Shown piece after piece: positions 32,925 to 44,718 of a stretch of DNA of 64,000 nucleotides (position 1 is its first letter; the number at the start of each line of letters is the position of its first letter). Position numbers and translations under genes: made by a program. Source of the stretch: Halictus rubicundus. Lineage: Eukaryota > Arthropoda > Insecta > Hymenoptera > Halictidae. The stretch spans positions 248,001 through 312,000 of the forward strand of contig NW_027488624.1 in NCBI RefSeq assembly GCF_050948215.1, in the 5' to 3' direction. The notes beneath the pieces are model-generated. The model ran no database searches and was not told the DNA's origin. It saw only the letters and a program-made list of their open reading frames with translations.

Positions 32925-33246
32925 TGCCGCCCGCCTTGAACTATTTAGTTCAATAATATATACAATGTGATTTTACGATATGCTACGATACGTGTTATGA
33001 TTTGTTACGACAAGATTCAAAATAAGACTATACGATAGATACATTTCGTTATAACTAGATTAAACTAAAGTTATACAAATGTAAACGAATAAGTAAGATA
33101 TGAATAATGTAAAGTGTTTATGAGAACAAACAAAACCAAAAAAGGAGACACGCGAATATTGTTTATGTTCTTAACCTATGGGTTAGCTTCGTATTAATCT
33201 ACGCTTTGTTAGTGATTATTCGAATATAAAGAAACGTCTTATTACA

Positions 33247-34830
33247 TTAGATCTTACAATGATCGTATAACGGAAGTGGAGCTACGCGTTTTACACAACG
33301 TTTGTACTCTCCGTGAATCGTTTTTACGGTGACTACGCGAATGACACCGTCCTGACCAGGATGCACTGCAGTAATACGTCCGAGTGGCCACTGCAATGGG
33401 GGGGCATCGTCTTCTCTTATGATTACCAGCACGCCCACGGCAATACTCGTTGCTCTTTGTTTAAACCACTTTTTCCTCGTGATTTGCTCCTGCAAATAGT
33501 CTTTGGCCCACCGCTTCCAAAAATGTTGCCGCATTAGTTGTATATGCTGCCAAGACGATAGTCTGCCGACTGGTGTTTCAGTGAAGTCGTAGTCTGGCAC
33601 ACTTGTTAAAGGTTCACCGACAGTGAAGTGGCCAGGAGTCAATGCTTGTAGGTCGTTGGGAGTGGTCAATGGAGTGATGGGACGGGAATTCAGAATGGCT
33701 TCTATTTGGTTTATGAATGTTAGTAACCCTTCGTACGAAAGCAACGTATTACCAATCGTCCTTACCAAATGATGTTTTGTTCGGCGAACTGCTGCCTCCC
33801 ACAAACCGCCAAAATGCGGAGATCGTGGTGGAATAAAGTGCCAATTTATGCCTTCGTTGGCCAACGTGATCGAGATTGTGTCGTTTGTCGTTTTAGATTT
33901 GAAAAATGCGTATATTTCTTTGAGTTCCCGGCTCGCGCCTGCGAAGTTTGTTGCGTTATCCGAATAAATATCGGAACTGATACCTCGCCGTGCAAAGAAT
34001 CGCCGTAACGTTGCTAAAAATGCGTTTGTGGTCAAATCACCGACGATTTCAATGTGTATTGCTTTGGTACAAAAACATACAAAAATGGCTAAATATATCG
34101 TTACTCTATTCCGATTTCGCTGTGTTTTTTCTTTTATGAAAATTGGGCCGCAGAAATCAACACCGGATATCTTGAACGGTCTTGTAAACGTGACTCTGTC
34201 GGTGGGCAAGTCTCCCATCTTGTACTCGACAACCGGGGGTTTTGCCTTAAAACAAGTAACGCATCCGTGAATTATTTTTCGGATTATACCCTTTCCGTTC
34301 GGAATCCAGAATTTATGTCGTAGAGCATTAAGTGTGCTTTGAATTCCAGCATGAAAGTTCTTTATGTGATAGTCTGTGATAATTAGCCTTGTAACGGAAT
34401 GCCCTTTGGGCAGTAACATTGGATGTCGAGCGTTATAGGGCAATTCTGATCTGGATAATCGCCCACCGACCCTCAATATGCCATCGCTATCTATGAATGG
34501 ATTTAAAGGACGGAGGTTTCCGGTTACTGGTTCAGCTTTTTCTAACGCGTGGAACTCCAACAAGTATTCTTGTCTTTGAATTATTTTAACGATTAGTTGT
34601 TCTGCCCTGTGAAGTTCTACTGTTGACAATGTGCCTTTGTTGCTTTCTTTGCGTGAACTGTTATATCGAAAACGTAATATGTATGCCAAGACACGTTTTA
34701 ATTTTGAAAATGACGAAAACCTTTTCATAATGTCTGATTCGAAAGTGCGCGTGGTTAGTACTACAGAGGGCCGAACCTCAGGTATTGTTGTATTGCGAAT
34801 GCTCGTTTTGTGTCGCGTACCGATATTCAT
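33247..34830 (-). pseudogene. BEL/Pao pol C-terminal part: integrase and DUF5641
   Basis: A 527-codon minus frame. Residues ~20-60 are the RNase H-integrase linker (SDIMKRFSSFSKLKRVLAY). The integrase zinc-binding H-H-C-C follows (DYHIKNFHAGIQ..HGCVTCFK, ~150-195), then the catalytic core with D in SGVDFCGPI, D in IYSDNATNFAGA and E in FGGLWEAAVRRTKHHL. The C-terminal DUF5641-type region has LTPGHFTVGEP and WQHIQLMRQHFWKRW. Protease and reverse transcriptase are missing. At the 5' end the frame is fused to an unrelated-looking gag at ~34800, so the element is internally deleted or recombined. Confidence 0.88.
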
Positions 34831-35525
34831 TTAACTGCTGTCTAAAGCGAAGAGTATAATTCATCACGCCTTCCGTCTTTCCCTGAATTATATTATACAA
34901 ATTATCTCTCGCGGCGTCTGGCGGAACACGTATGTTCGCGTCGTATAATTTGTCGTAACTATTAATTTCTAAATGCCGAATGCTTCTTTCCGCTTGATCG
35001 ATGATTTTAGTAGTAAGTATTATGTCAAGTAAAATATCCGGTTCGTAGCAACGAGATCTAGCGCGCTTAACCAGTCGTATACAATCCTCAACCCCGGAGT
35101 CATCCCGTCCTTTGAGAGGTTTTATGGTGTCGACCAGGTCTTTGGCCCTTTTAAAACGATGCTCGTCATACCTGGGCTCCGTATTGTTGCTAACCCGTTG
35201 CTAACGGTAGTCGGAAGTGGTTCTTAAATGATCCGTCTCCTTCGTCCATTTCCCTTTCCTCTGCGGGATGTCCCGTAGGGTTGCCTGCAGCGATGTCACC
35301 ATACGTAGCTGTAGTCTCGTCGTCCACAAGCAGTGGTTTTAATACTTTATGAAATGGCAGTGTTTCCTGTCTTCTTTTGTCGTTTTCAGTTGCCAGTATC
35401 GCAATATTTTGCGTAATTTTTTCCTGTTGCGTGGTCAAGGTTTGGATAGATTTCGTGAACGCCACGATGGCTTCTTCGAGAGGATTGGACATCCTGATTT
35501 TTCCCTTCTTTGGTCCGTTATACAA
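34800..35525 (-). pseudogene. LTR-retrotransposon Gag remnant
   Basis: 35190-35525 (minus) begins MSNPLEEAIVAFTKSIQTLT and is a coiled, Gln-rich N-terminus. After a stop or frame change, 34800-35180 reads DEHRFKRAKDLVDTIKPL, KTEGVMNYTLRFRQQLNE and RYATQNEHS, as in capsid-type Gag of LTR elements. The frame ends just as the integrase frame begins. It lies next to a primer-binding site and LTR start at 35620-35639, in the right order and orientation for a minus-strand element. Confidence 0.6.
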
Positions 35526-35619
35526 ATCGTGACGACCTTCTGGACTTGTCCCTCAGCTTTCAACAGGTTCCGTGGATCCGGTTGTCTCCCGAGTTTTCCA
35601 GTCGTCCTCTTGTGTATAT

Positions 35620-35635
35620 CCTGGCAGGATCGCCA
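35620..35635 (-). promoter_or_regulatory. Primer-binding site of LTR element
   Basis: On the minus strand TGGCGATCCTGCCAGG lies three bases from the end of an LTR (…GTAACA; plus-strand TGTTACGGGG starts at 35639). TGG start, spacing and position before gag are as expected for a tRNA primer-binding site. The tRNA was not identified. Confidence 0.6.
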
Positions 35636-35638
35636 AAA

Positions 35639-37700
35639 TGTTACGGGGAAAAACGTAACTTCAACAAAGATACCGCCTAGCGATCGCGTTCCGTAGATAC
35701 TCGGTCGAATAGGGGTTTAAAATAAAAGAGACACAGAATTTAGTCTAAGACTGACACGAATATTCTGGTTCTTTATTGGAGGTTCTCCGGTTTAAGTACT
35801 ATTTCTTATCGCTATGGATGCGCTGGTTTTTGGGGGTGGGTGGATGCAGTCATCGGGTACTATCTGCTAAGGGCAAGGTACAGGGGCGATCGGTGGCTGC
35901 TTGTTTGTTATACAATGTGTCATCGGTCCTGAGTCATCTAGTCGTTACACGTTCCAGCTCAATAGTAATAATCCGTCATAAACCGCTCCATACAGAGCAG
36001 CGCCGGGGGACGGTACCTAAACAAACCGAGTCTATCGTAGGTATGCCTATCCCCACCTCTGCCGCGGCTGTTGGCCCAATTTTTGAGGCCGAAGGCCGTC
36101 ACGCTACACAGTATGTGTGACCGCTGTAGCCATTATTTCGAATTCAGCCGAAAATGCGTGTGAAACAAGGCCTGCCTCTTCCACTCTGAACCAATCGGCC
36201 GCGCATTCGTATCTAGATACGTCACCGCAGTCCTGCCGGGGAACCTTCTTCTAAGCTTCGCATCAATACAATGTCATCACTTCGAACCCATACGAAATGG
36301 CGTCTTGACACCCCCTACAATCGTGTAGTAGTGGGCGGTAACAGTTTCATATCTTAGCCCACTCCTATAATCCACCGTGTATACGAAGGCAGCGATGAAT
36401 GGTTTCCCCGATGCCTTCTCTCAATATGTAGTATATAATATTGAGCACCTTGGTGAGGAATAGGTTGTACACTGTTTGGTATAATAACTTTATTCCTCTA
36501 TGGTATGTAGCGGCCCGGCTGCCGCCACACCGCTCCCTTTTGTATACCGAAGGGTACCAGGGTTTTTCCCGAGACACCGGCGTGACCTCGGTATGGACAT
36601 ATCTGGTACCTTCCTCTGCGCGGTTAGACTGTTATAAATAGCGCCAAACAGCCTACCGAGTTCAGTTGGTTGCTCGCTGCCGTTCAGGACCACTCCTGTC
36701 AAACGTTGTATCATCACCGAAATAATAAACACCGTGTATACATCCCAAGCGACTTTCCTATGGCGTGTTATCGAACCAGTCTCTACAGGTACGATGGTTC
36801 GCGTTATAACTGTTCGTTTCGAGATTTCTTAAATGGTACTTGGTGGTTCGCGATATATGTTTATTTCGGAGAGTTCGTCTCGTCCGTCTGCCTGTTCGAT
36901 TTGTATCTGCTCTGTCTTGTCGTGTCCTGTCTATCGTCAGTTCGGTTTTTTCGTGATTGGATGATTTTGGATTTAGGTGGGAAAATATAGTGTTTTGTAA
37001 TTGGACGTGGGTGCATTGGGAGGAGTTTTGAGTTGATGGGAGTGGGAGACTGTCAGGGATTCCTGGTTTTGTCTTCGTTCGTCAATGGCGTGATTTATTA
37101 CTGTGTTTCGTTCGTCGTTTCGTTAGTTTGGTCGCATGTGCTGTCCATCTGTCGGGGTCAAGATTGTCGAATTGCGGTGGTCGTAAACTAATTTTTTCGG
37201 TCGTTTATACCTACTTCGCACGTGTTTTTAATGGGACATCCCCTTCAGGTATGTCCCTTTGTCGCCTGGAGGAACGGTACGGAACGACCTTCGGTGTTGC
37301 CGTCGCAACACACAGCTTACATCCAATATCATGGAGTTAATCACACGGGAATTTCTTAGTAAAAATAGTATCTATTGAGTAATTGGGAAACAAGAATGCA
37401 CAGGTTACCTGAAAGATGGCAACAAGTCCTTACAAATAATGGAAATTATATCATTGAATAATATTAAACACGTATTTTTGTAAATTGATTCAAATGTTTT
37501 CTTTAAAATACGACAGAACTTTCCCTCCAATCTAATATATTTTTATAACAGTTTCAAGTACCCAATATTTGCAGTTTTTGATGCTCCGCGAATTAAAAAA
37601 CGGAATTTCAAACAGGAAGAATCGTAGAATACGACCATATCTTAAAAAAATTTTTTACACTTTATAATCGGTGGGAGAATTTCCAGAACAAAGATGTTTC
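35639..37700. other. LTR start at 35639, then long stretch without a gene
   Basis: TGTTACGGGGAAAAACGTAAC at 35639 is the edge of the 5' LTR of the minus-strand element. Where that LTR ends was not determined. 36000-37340 contains an AT-poor segment with GGTACCAGGGTTTTTCCCG-like text and no domain-bearing frame. 37340-37700 is AT-rich. Confidence 0.4.
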
Positions 37701-37708
37701 TAATATAT

Positions 37709-39658
37709 TGTAACGTGGACCTCCACTCGCCGCGTAGGAAGGCGGGGGCGGGGTCCACTCCGGGAATTTATGGGCTCAGAGGCCGGGCCGCGTACGGCCG
37801 TGAATACGCGGTCCTCCCGGTACTAACCGATTCTCGAAGGTTCTCGGAAATCGGGAAGAGCCTACTGCTCGGGCGCCAGGCACCGGAAGGGTGCCACGCG
37901 AAACGAGAACGAAGTCCGCCCTTAGCCGAAGCTGAGGGCGGGAGGTGAACCTTCGGGAACCGCGAGAAGGTCGGGTGGCGCGAGAAGGGTCGGGGGTTCG
38001 GGCACGGAAGGGAACGAGGACAGCCCTCACGGCAGGGCGGGTCGCGCAGGTGAAAATATCGGTATTCAGACTGGGCTCTACAATTTTATTGGCGTCGGTG
38101 GTTTTACAAAGCCGCGGCCACGTGGCCGCACCCGAGAGCCCGCGCTCTTCGTACAGAGTTTGCGGTAAGTTGAAGGGTTCGCAACGCGCTGTTGTCGATC
38201 GGTAAAATACGCCGCGGGGGTACGGTAGATCGGCACGAGAATAGCCCCTCGCCGAAGCGAGGGTTTCGCGGCACGCAGGTGGTCGGCGCTATCACGGTAT
38301 GACTGTCGCGGCGCGGTTTCGGTTCCGACGGACGGCGAACGCTCGGCGAAAACTTCGCGATAGACTACGCGACGGCTCGATAGGAATAACGCGAAATGTA
38401 ACGTAACAAACAGATGGTTGCAAACGATAACGGCGGCAGCTCCTCCGAGGAAGACTTCCGCGCGATATTTTTCCGGGAACTCGCTGCCGAGGCTCAAGGT
38501 ACCGGTGAATTCGGTACGAGCGGAATGTCCGAGGCGAGAAGCGCCTCGGCGCGCGAAAACTCGGGGAACGAGACGCGATATTACGCGTCCGACGGGCGGT
38601 CCGCGAGCTCGCGTTGCCGCGAGGGCACGGAATCGTCGTCGGCCGACCTCGTCTGTTCCCCGACAGAGCCTGGCGAACCAACTCGCGAAAAATACACGAA
38701 AAGGGTCACTTAGGGGACTCACCGTTCCTGCCGGTACTTTCTCCGCCGTCTGTCGCGGTATTGCCCGTCTCGCTCGGGATGGTCCTGCGGTAATTCGGCT
38801 CCTGCCTTGAAACGGTAACCGTGTGGAGGTCCCGCTGTAGCTCGGAATTATCACGGCACGCACGTCGCGTGTACGATAGGCGGACGGATTTCGGTAACTT
38901 TATCCAACACCGCGGTCCGGGCAATTCGAGAGATTTTGAGTTCGGTATGATACAGTTCGGAAGTCACCGCGACAGTAATTCGGCCTAGTCCGTTCGCGTT
39001 ACGGCAGGGTCCTCGCATCCCCACTCCTGGCCGTAGTCCGGCTTTTCTTCTAATAGGGCGCGCGTCTGGCGCGAAATTCGGAACTCGCAGGATCGTGCCT
39101 ACGTCGGGTCCTTGGGCCCCAGACCTTACGCGAAAATCATTCCGAAATCGACACGCGGGGCAGATCGGTGACCTACCCCGGTATGGAGGTTGGGGGGGCG
39201 CCTACACCACCCTCGCCGAGGCCCCTTGCAATTGGCTTAGGTGAGGCGACGGCAGGACCGCGAAATAGGTTGTCGGATGGTCGACAGGGGCCTTCGTCCC
39301 GCTTCGTCACCTCCGGGTTGTCTGGCCCGTGTGTGGCGTCGCCCATTCCTCGTTAGTACCGGTGCACCGGATTTGCGTAATGGCCATGGTTTGGCGTAGG
39401 TGGTCCCGCGGAGCGCTGTGCCCTTTCTTCAGGTCGGCTGGATGCCGGGGTGCCGCTCGCGTACCTGAAACTTGCCGGGCTCGGCGTGCGCGAAAGGGTG
39501 AAAGCACGCGTTTCCTTTCGATTCGGGAGTTCCTCGGGGAGCGCTTCTTAACCTATCGAGCCGTGGTTCTATTCGCGACAACGTGTTTTACGACAGTCCG
39601 GTCCCTTCGTTCGGTTGTTAGGGACCCTTGAGGGCGGCGGGGTTTGTGCAACGTCACA
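37709..39658. mobile_element. Solo LTR of a long, GC-rich LTR family (~1.95 kb)
   Basis: Starts TGTAACGTGGACC, ends GTGCAACGTCACA and is flanked by ATAT on both sides (37705-37708, 39659-39662). The start contains a short palindrome (TGGACC..GGTCCA). Its left ~400 bp align loosely with 48411-48800 (GAGGCCGGGCC, CGGCCG and GGTCC blocks), so it belongs to a related subfamily. No internal coding region is present, so it is a solo LTR. The 261-codon minus frame inside it is Arg-rich, has no motif and is considered spurious. Confidence 0.7.
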
Positions 39659-39662
39659 ATAT

Positions 39663-39984
39663 ATAATGTCTCTTTCTTTTATGTGGCGTTTTTGTGGGTG
39701 AATAAACCAAATTGGGTTTCACTATAAATAGAGATGATATTTATTAAACAATAATTAAACAATATTTATAATATTTACAGATCCATTACCTATAAATAGA
39801 GAAACGGCATTTACGGCCTATTCTTCCCTATATTTCTTACTAATAGTATTTAATACTTTTCCGTCTCAATCTCTCTCTTATCCTCGTGCACGTGTTTCTC
39901 GTCTCCTCTGTAATCTAACCTACCTACCCGTCCCGCGACAAACTTCAAGAGGGTTTGTAAAGTAGTATCCGTACTACTTTATAT
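39663..39984 (-). repeat. 3' LTR of the Gypsy element
   Basis: Nearly identical to 44301-44622. Differences seen include GAGATG/GATATG, TTTTCCG/TATTCAG and GTAAAG/GTTAAG. On the minus strand it is preceded by a polypurine tract, CGGTGGGGAG (39985-39994). Confidence 0.92.
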
Positions 39985-40038
39985 CTCCCCACCGCGGAAA
40001 GAGTTTTTCTTTGGCTACAAAATCCTTCAACAAGTCTG

Positions 40039-40275
40039 CTAGTATTCCTCATGATTTTCTTCATCATCGTCGTTGATGCTTTCTGGTATTGGAATGAGCT
40101 TCGTAATGTGAAAAATGTTTGATTCTTCTTTCTTGTGCCCTGTATTAATTCTGTAAATGGAGTTGGATAATTTTTCTTTTATTTCAAAAGGTCCGATTTT
40201 TAGTTCATCTAATTTCTTTCTGTTTAATCTATGTCCATTTTCTACGTATACTCGATCTCCAACGTTGAATTCCAT
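40039..40275 (-). pseudogene. Gypsy integrase C-terminal domain
   Basis: The minus frame of 78 codons has FNVGDRVYVENGHRLNRKKL and the GPFEIKEKLSNSIYRI motif (GPY/F-type) of Gypsy integrase tails. It overlaps the catalytic part at an A9 run (40274-40282), where one base shifts the frame. Confidence 0.85.
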
Positions 40276-40963
40276 TTTTTTTTCTATTTTTATCGAATAA
40301 TGTTTTGTTGTAATTATGTGATTTAATGGTTCTGTCTAAAGCAATCTTTCTGTCTTGGTATAAGTTGTTTTTTATTTCTTGATGGAGTTCTTCGGGTACA
40401 ATTGTTGTGTTTTTTCCTTGCATTAAATATATCGGTGCAAAACCTGTTATTGTATGTTCCGTTTCATTGTATTTCCTTGTGCATTCTTGTACTATTGTTG
40501 TCCATGCCCGGTTTCTTGTTTGTTCGTTAATTTTGCATCTTATTTTGTTGACTAAAGTTTGGTTTAGTCTTTCATTGAGGCCATTAGAAAATGGTGAGTT
40601 AACTGCCGTGAATATTATTGGAATATTTTTCTCTTTTAAGAATGTTTTAAATTCTTTTGAATTTATTCCTGGATATTGATCCGACAAGATTATACCAATT
40701 TCGTTATTATCTGTGACCATCTTGATTAGTTTTATAAAATCGTTTGCGTTCTGTGTCTTGGATGTTAGAATATATCCATATCTCGTAAAATGGTCCACCA
40801 AAAGGTGTAGATATTTTTTGGTTGATCTGGATCCGCCGAATCCTCCGATTGTGTCAATTGACATAATCTCGAATGGCTCTTTTGCAGGTCCTAAATGTGA
40901 CATTAATCCATTTTTCCTTTGTCCTCTCGATTTGTTTTTTATACATAATATTTTTATACACAA
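40229..40963 (-). pseudogene. Gypsy integrase, catalytic core
   Basis: Minus frame. The catalytic Asp residues are in MSIDTIGGFGG and ILSDQYPGINSKEF, and the Glu in SNGLNERLNQTL, giving the D-D-E of retroviral-type integrase. The N-terminal zinc site (a CHIGIKQ..ICKNC-like segment) lies upstream in another frame at ~40960-41050. It acts in inserting the cDNA into the genome. Confidence 0.88.
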
Positions 40964-41146
40964 TTTTTACAAATGTGTTTTATATTTTCTGTTAATTTTT
41001 TTGCTGTATAATATGGTGTAATTTTATTTTCCATTTGTTTTATTCCTATGTGGCAGTATTCTTCGTGTACTTTTTTAATAAATTCTTTACTAAAATTTTC
41101 TGATAAGACTATTTTTTCTTTTCTGTTTACTTTTTTATAGTATACG

Positions 41147-41896
41147 TTATTTTTTTTTTATCATCTTATTTGTTTTATTTTGCAGTTCTTTGTTTTTTTC
41201 CTGGTCTATAATTATATCTTTTAGCTTGATTAAGTTTATAGTTTTTAATGTTTTGTTTTCTTTAGCTTCTAATACTGGGTTTCTACTAAGACAATCGGCT
41301 TCTAAATTGCATTTTCCTGGGGCATATTTAACTATGAAATCATATTGCGATAGATAATATGTTAGATCTCCTAACTCTTCATCTGTTCTCGACTTTATAT
41401 TTAGGTTTTCTAGGGGTTTATGATCTGAATAAACTATGAACGATTTTCCCATTAGCAAGTATTGCCAATAATGTATCGCCTCTTTTATTGCAAGACATTC
41501 TAGGTATATTGCTTTCTTCTTTTTTTGACTATTATTCAATTTTCTTGAAAAGTATGCTACTGGTTTCTCTTCATTATTTGGTTGTCTTTGTTTCATTACT
41601 GCTCCTATGCCTAGTAAACTCGCATCCGTGTAAATGTAAATCGGTAGATCTGGGTCGTATATTTCTAATACAGGTTGAGAGCATAATAATTTTTTCATAT
41701 TTTCAAATGCTTTTTCACATTCTTCGGTCCAAATAAATTTCTGTCCTTTTCTCAATAGGTTGTGTAGTGGATCCAATATTCTGGCTATGTTTGGTATATA
41801 TTTATTATAGAAATTCACTTTTCCTAAGAATTGTCTGACGTTTTTTTGTGTTCTTGGAGTCGGAAAGTCTTTTATTGCAATCAAGTTATCGTTCAT
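41147..41896 (-). pseudogene. Gypsy RT thumb/connection and RNase H
   Basis: Minus frame with RQFLGKVNFYNKYIPNIARI (RT end), FIWTEECEKAFENMKKLL, the RNase H start IYIYTDASLLGIGAVMKQ (Asp), SRKLNNSQ, FIVYSDHKPLENLN and a tail CNLEADCLSRNPV. The latter parallels the Gypsy fragments elsewhere in the window, but the family is different. It ends in lysine-rich sequence at an A-run (41151-41160). Confidence 0.9.
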
Positions 41897-42062
41897 TGGT
41901 CTTATTGAATTATTACCAATTATATGTCCCAGATATTTTACTGAATTCTCTGCAAATTTGCATTTAGTGAATTTTAGTCTAAATCCTTCTTCTCTTATTG
42001 CTTCTAGTAATTTTGTTACGTGGTGTACGTGGTCTGTAAAATTCTTAGAAAATACTAGTATG

Positions 42063-42998
42063 TCATCTATGTAATTTACTGTGAAATTTGTAAGTTTGTG
42101 TTTCCTGATTATGTTGCTTAATATTCTTTGGAATATTGCTGGCGATGTTTTTAGCCCAAATGGTAGACACGTCCATTGAAAGTGTCCTTCCTGCGTGACA
42201 AACGCTGTTTTTTTTTCTATCTTTTATTCGTAAAGGAATCGACCAGAACGCTGAATTAATGTCAAATGTTGAGAAAAATTTGCAATTTCTAGCTTTTACC
42301 ATTAAATCTTCTATTAGCGGAAAGGGTTGTGATTGTGGTACAACTATCTTATTTAAGTCTCTAAAATCGCAACACAATCTTGTTTTTCTATTTTCTTCTC
42401 TCTTGTACGCTAGAGTTACTGGAGCCGCGAAGGGACTGTATGATTCTTCTATCAGATTATTTTCTAATAATTTTGCAACCTGTGCTTCTATCTCCTTTTT
42501 GTCTTCAATGCTGCATTTGTATGGTCTTTTGCTACAGAATTTGTCCATTAATAGATCAATTCTAGCCTCATAATTTTTCACCCTCCCTACATCGTATTTA
42601 TCTTTGGCAAATATTGCACTATACTTTTCTATTAATTTGTTTATTTCTGTTTTTCTTTTATAGTCTAGATGATCTATAGCAATTCTAAAATTTGATGTAT
42701 TTATATGTTCGTTAAAATTTATGAAATACTTATCTGTAGTTTTGTTATCTTTATTTCTTCCTAAGTTCTCTTTTGTGATATCCTTATATATTTTTTGTTT
42801 GATTTCCAAATTTTCATCCTGTATTAATTGGAATTTCTTTATTATATCTAGTCCAACTAAAAAGTCATATTGAAATTTATCTTCATCAATTACAAATATA
42901 TCTACACTTTTTTCTATATCAAAGATTTTTATTTTTATTGACACCATCCCATTAGTTCTTTTCACACCATTAATCGTCATTAGATTCGCTCCTTGCAT
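42063..42998 (-). pseudogene. Gypsy protease C-part and reverse transcriptase N-part
   Basis: Minus frame. FLVGLDIIKKFQLIQDE is the protease flap/LLG-type end. The RT then runs from KPYKCSIEDKKEIEAQV through LCCDFRDLNKIVVPQSQPF and FFSTFDINSAFWSIPLRIKD. The frame changes just after DRKK at an A9 run (42209-42217), before the YIDDILVFS-type catalytic motif, which is readable in another frame at ~42050-42070. The protease active site (IYDSGSNVSLI) is upstream at ~43060 in yet another frame. Confidence 0.9.
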
Positions 42999-43128
42999 GC
43001 TATCTATTTTTCCTTTTTCAGTTTTAATAATTTTGAACTTATTAAAGAAACGTTTGAACCTGAGTCATATATTCCCAGAATTTCTACGTTATCTTGTAAT
43101 CGCACTTTGACCTTGATTAATGGCGGAA

Positions 43129-43920
43129 CTACAAGTTTTTTTGTTCCGTGTCAGATAGTTCAGCTTCTATTTCTGTGTTATTTACAAACTTAATTTGGTT
43201 TTTCTCTTTACCGTTATTTTCATTTCCTTTGAACCAACATGAGGATTCCGGGTGAAAGCGATTCATTTTCCCTTTTTTTTCACAAATTCTACATGCTCTT
43301 TTTTGTTGTCTTTTCTCTGGATCTTCTTTGGCGTATTTATTGGCAGTTTTATATTCTGTATTTTTCTTTTTTGTCATATGTTCTAGGCTTCGCAATGCAT
43401 TGAAAAGATCTTCAGCCTCTTTTAATTTCTTTCTGTCAATTTTGTCTATTATAAAGTCTGGTAATCCTACTGCTATAAGGTCGATCAGGGTACTTTTATC
43501 AATTGATTTATTCATCTCTAATAGAATCTTTTCTTTCTTTAGAGCATAATCTAATAATGAGCCGTTTATATATTTATATAGAATTGCATACTTAACTGGA
43601 GACCAACCTTTGTCTGCATAGGTTTCGCAGAAATTATTTTTCCAGGTTTCCCATTCCGATGCTAGTGAATGTTTTATAAGCATAGAACTATACCAATCTA
43701 GACAAGAGCCTTCTAAAACTAGCCTAAAAATTTCAATCTTTTCTTCATCTTTTTGTATGCCTAAACGATTGCATTCTTTTTCAAATGTATCTAGCCATTG
43801 AATCCCATTAGCATTTTTGCCTGTAAACTTTTCAATGGTAAATTTTTCTGTTACCTTCTTTAAGTTACTTTGCCCACTTTGTGATTTATGTTCGTCGGTT
43901 TTTATGGAGACAGCTTTCAA
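43129..43920 (-). pseudogene. Gypsy Gag (capsid and zinc knuckle)
   Basis: A 263-codon minus frame. The capsid-like part has IEKFTGKNANGIQWLDTFEK, FRLVLEGSCLDWYSSML and WETWKNNFCETYADKGW. A single atypical knuckle CRICEKKGKMNRFHPESSCW follows. In-frame upstream sequence continues to a TAA at 44074, beyond which the same frame is open to 44289. The 5' start is therefore either at 44274 with one stop or after it. Confidence 0.85.
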
Positions 43921-44073
43921 GATCCTCGCTAATGTATCCTCCGTTAAATTACTTATAGGTTGTGACTTATTTGTAATTTCTTCTAAATAATAATCTCCTA
44001 ATATTATGTTTTCCTCTTCATCCGTGTAGAATTCCTTTAATTCTTTATTTAATTTTATCCAAATTTTCCTCGA

Positions 44074-44289
44074 TTAGTGTCTCAATTTGATAGTGGCTCT
44101 TGCTCTCTGAAACGCTTCTGTTTTTATCAGTTCTGTATGATATGCCGCATATTGGTGCTCCTCTGGGATGCCATAAACCTCTCCACGTGGCGTTTCAATT
44201 GAGGTTATGGCATAGATGTTTGATTTTGGATCTTGACCTGCTTTTATCTCAATTTCAAAACGTAGTTTATCCATTGTTCTAGTAAGCAA
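44074..44289 (-). pseudogene. 5' part of Gypsy gag or small leader ORF
   Basis: The minus frame of 71 codons (MDKLRFEIEIKAGQDPK..) is in the same frame as gag and is separated from it by one TAA. It begins about 20 bases inside the 5' LTR. No convincing TGG primer-binding site was found between the LTR and this frame, which is odd for an element that looks recent. Confidence 0.5.
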
Positions 44290-44300
44290 AATGCCGTTTT

Positions 44301-44622
44301 ATAATGTCTCTTTCTTTTATGTGGCGTTTTTGTGGGTGAATAAACCAAATTGGGTTTCACTATAAATAGATATGATATTTATTAAACAATAATTAAACAA
44401 TATTTATAATATTTACAGATCCATTACCTATAAATAGAGAAACGGCATTTACGGCCTATTCTTCCCTATATTTCTTACTAATAGTATTTAATACTATTCA
44501 GTCTCAATCTCTCTCTTATCCTCGTGCACGTGTTTCTCGTCTCCTCTGTAATCTAACCTACCTACCCGTCCCGCGACAAACTTCAAGAGGGTTTGTTAAG
44601 TAGTATCCGTACTACTTTATAT
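44301..44622 (-). repeat. 5' LTR of the Gypsy element
   Basis: Partner of 39663-39984, same length. Followed by ATAT and AT-rich unique sequence. Confidence 0.92.
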
Positions 44623-44718
44623 ATATTTTCATTAAGAAATTACATTTGCGTATAACATGATAAATTATTTAAGAAGAATTTTATATGTATAATTTACGTA
44701 TGATAAAATACATATAAG

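Larger units (their letters stand above)
39663..44622 (-). mobile_element. Ty3/Gypsy LTR retrotransposon, young, frameshifted
   Basis: A 4,960-bp element on the minus strand with 322-bp LTRs (39663-39984 and 44301-44622) and ATAT on both sides (39659-39662, 44623-44626). gag, protease, RT, RNase H and integrase follow in the normal order. I counted about five substitutions between the LTRs, so the insertion is recent. Even so, its frames are broken at several points, mostly at runs of nine A/T. Insertion into ATAT resembles the preference known for the 17.6/297 group. The ATAT on the left is also the target duplicate of the neighbouring solo LTR. Confidence 0.92.

Noticed and set aside
38078..38863. 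261-codon minus-strand ORF
   Set aside because: It is Arg-rich, overlaps other long frames on both strands in GC-rich DNA, has no motif and lies wholly inside the solo LTR.
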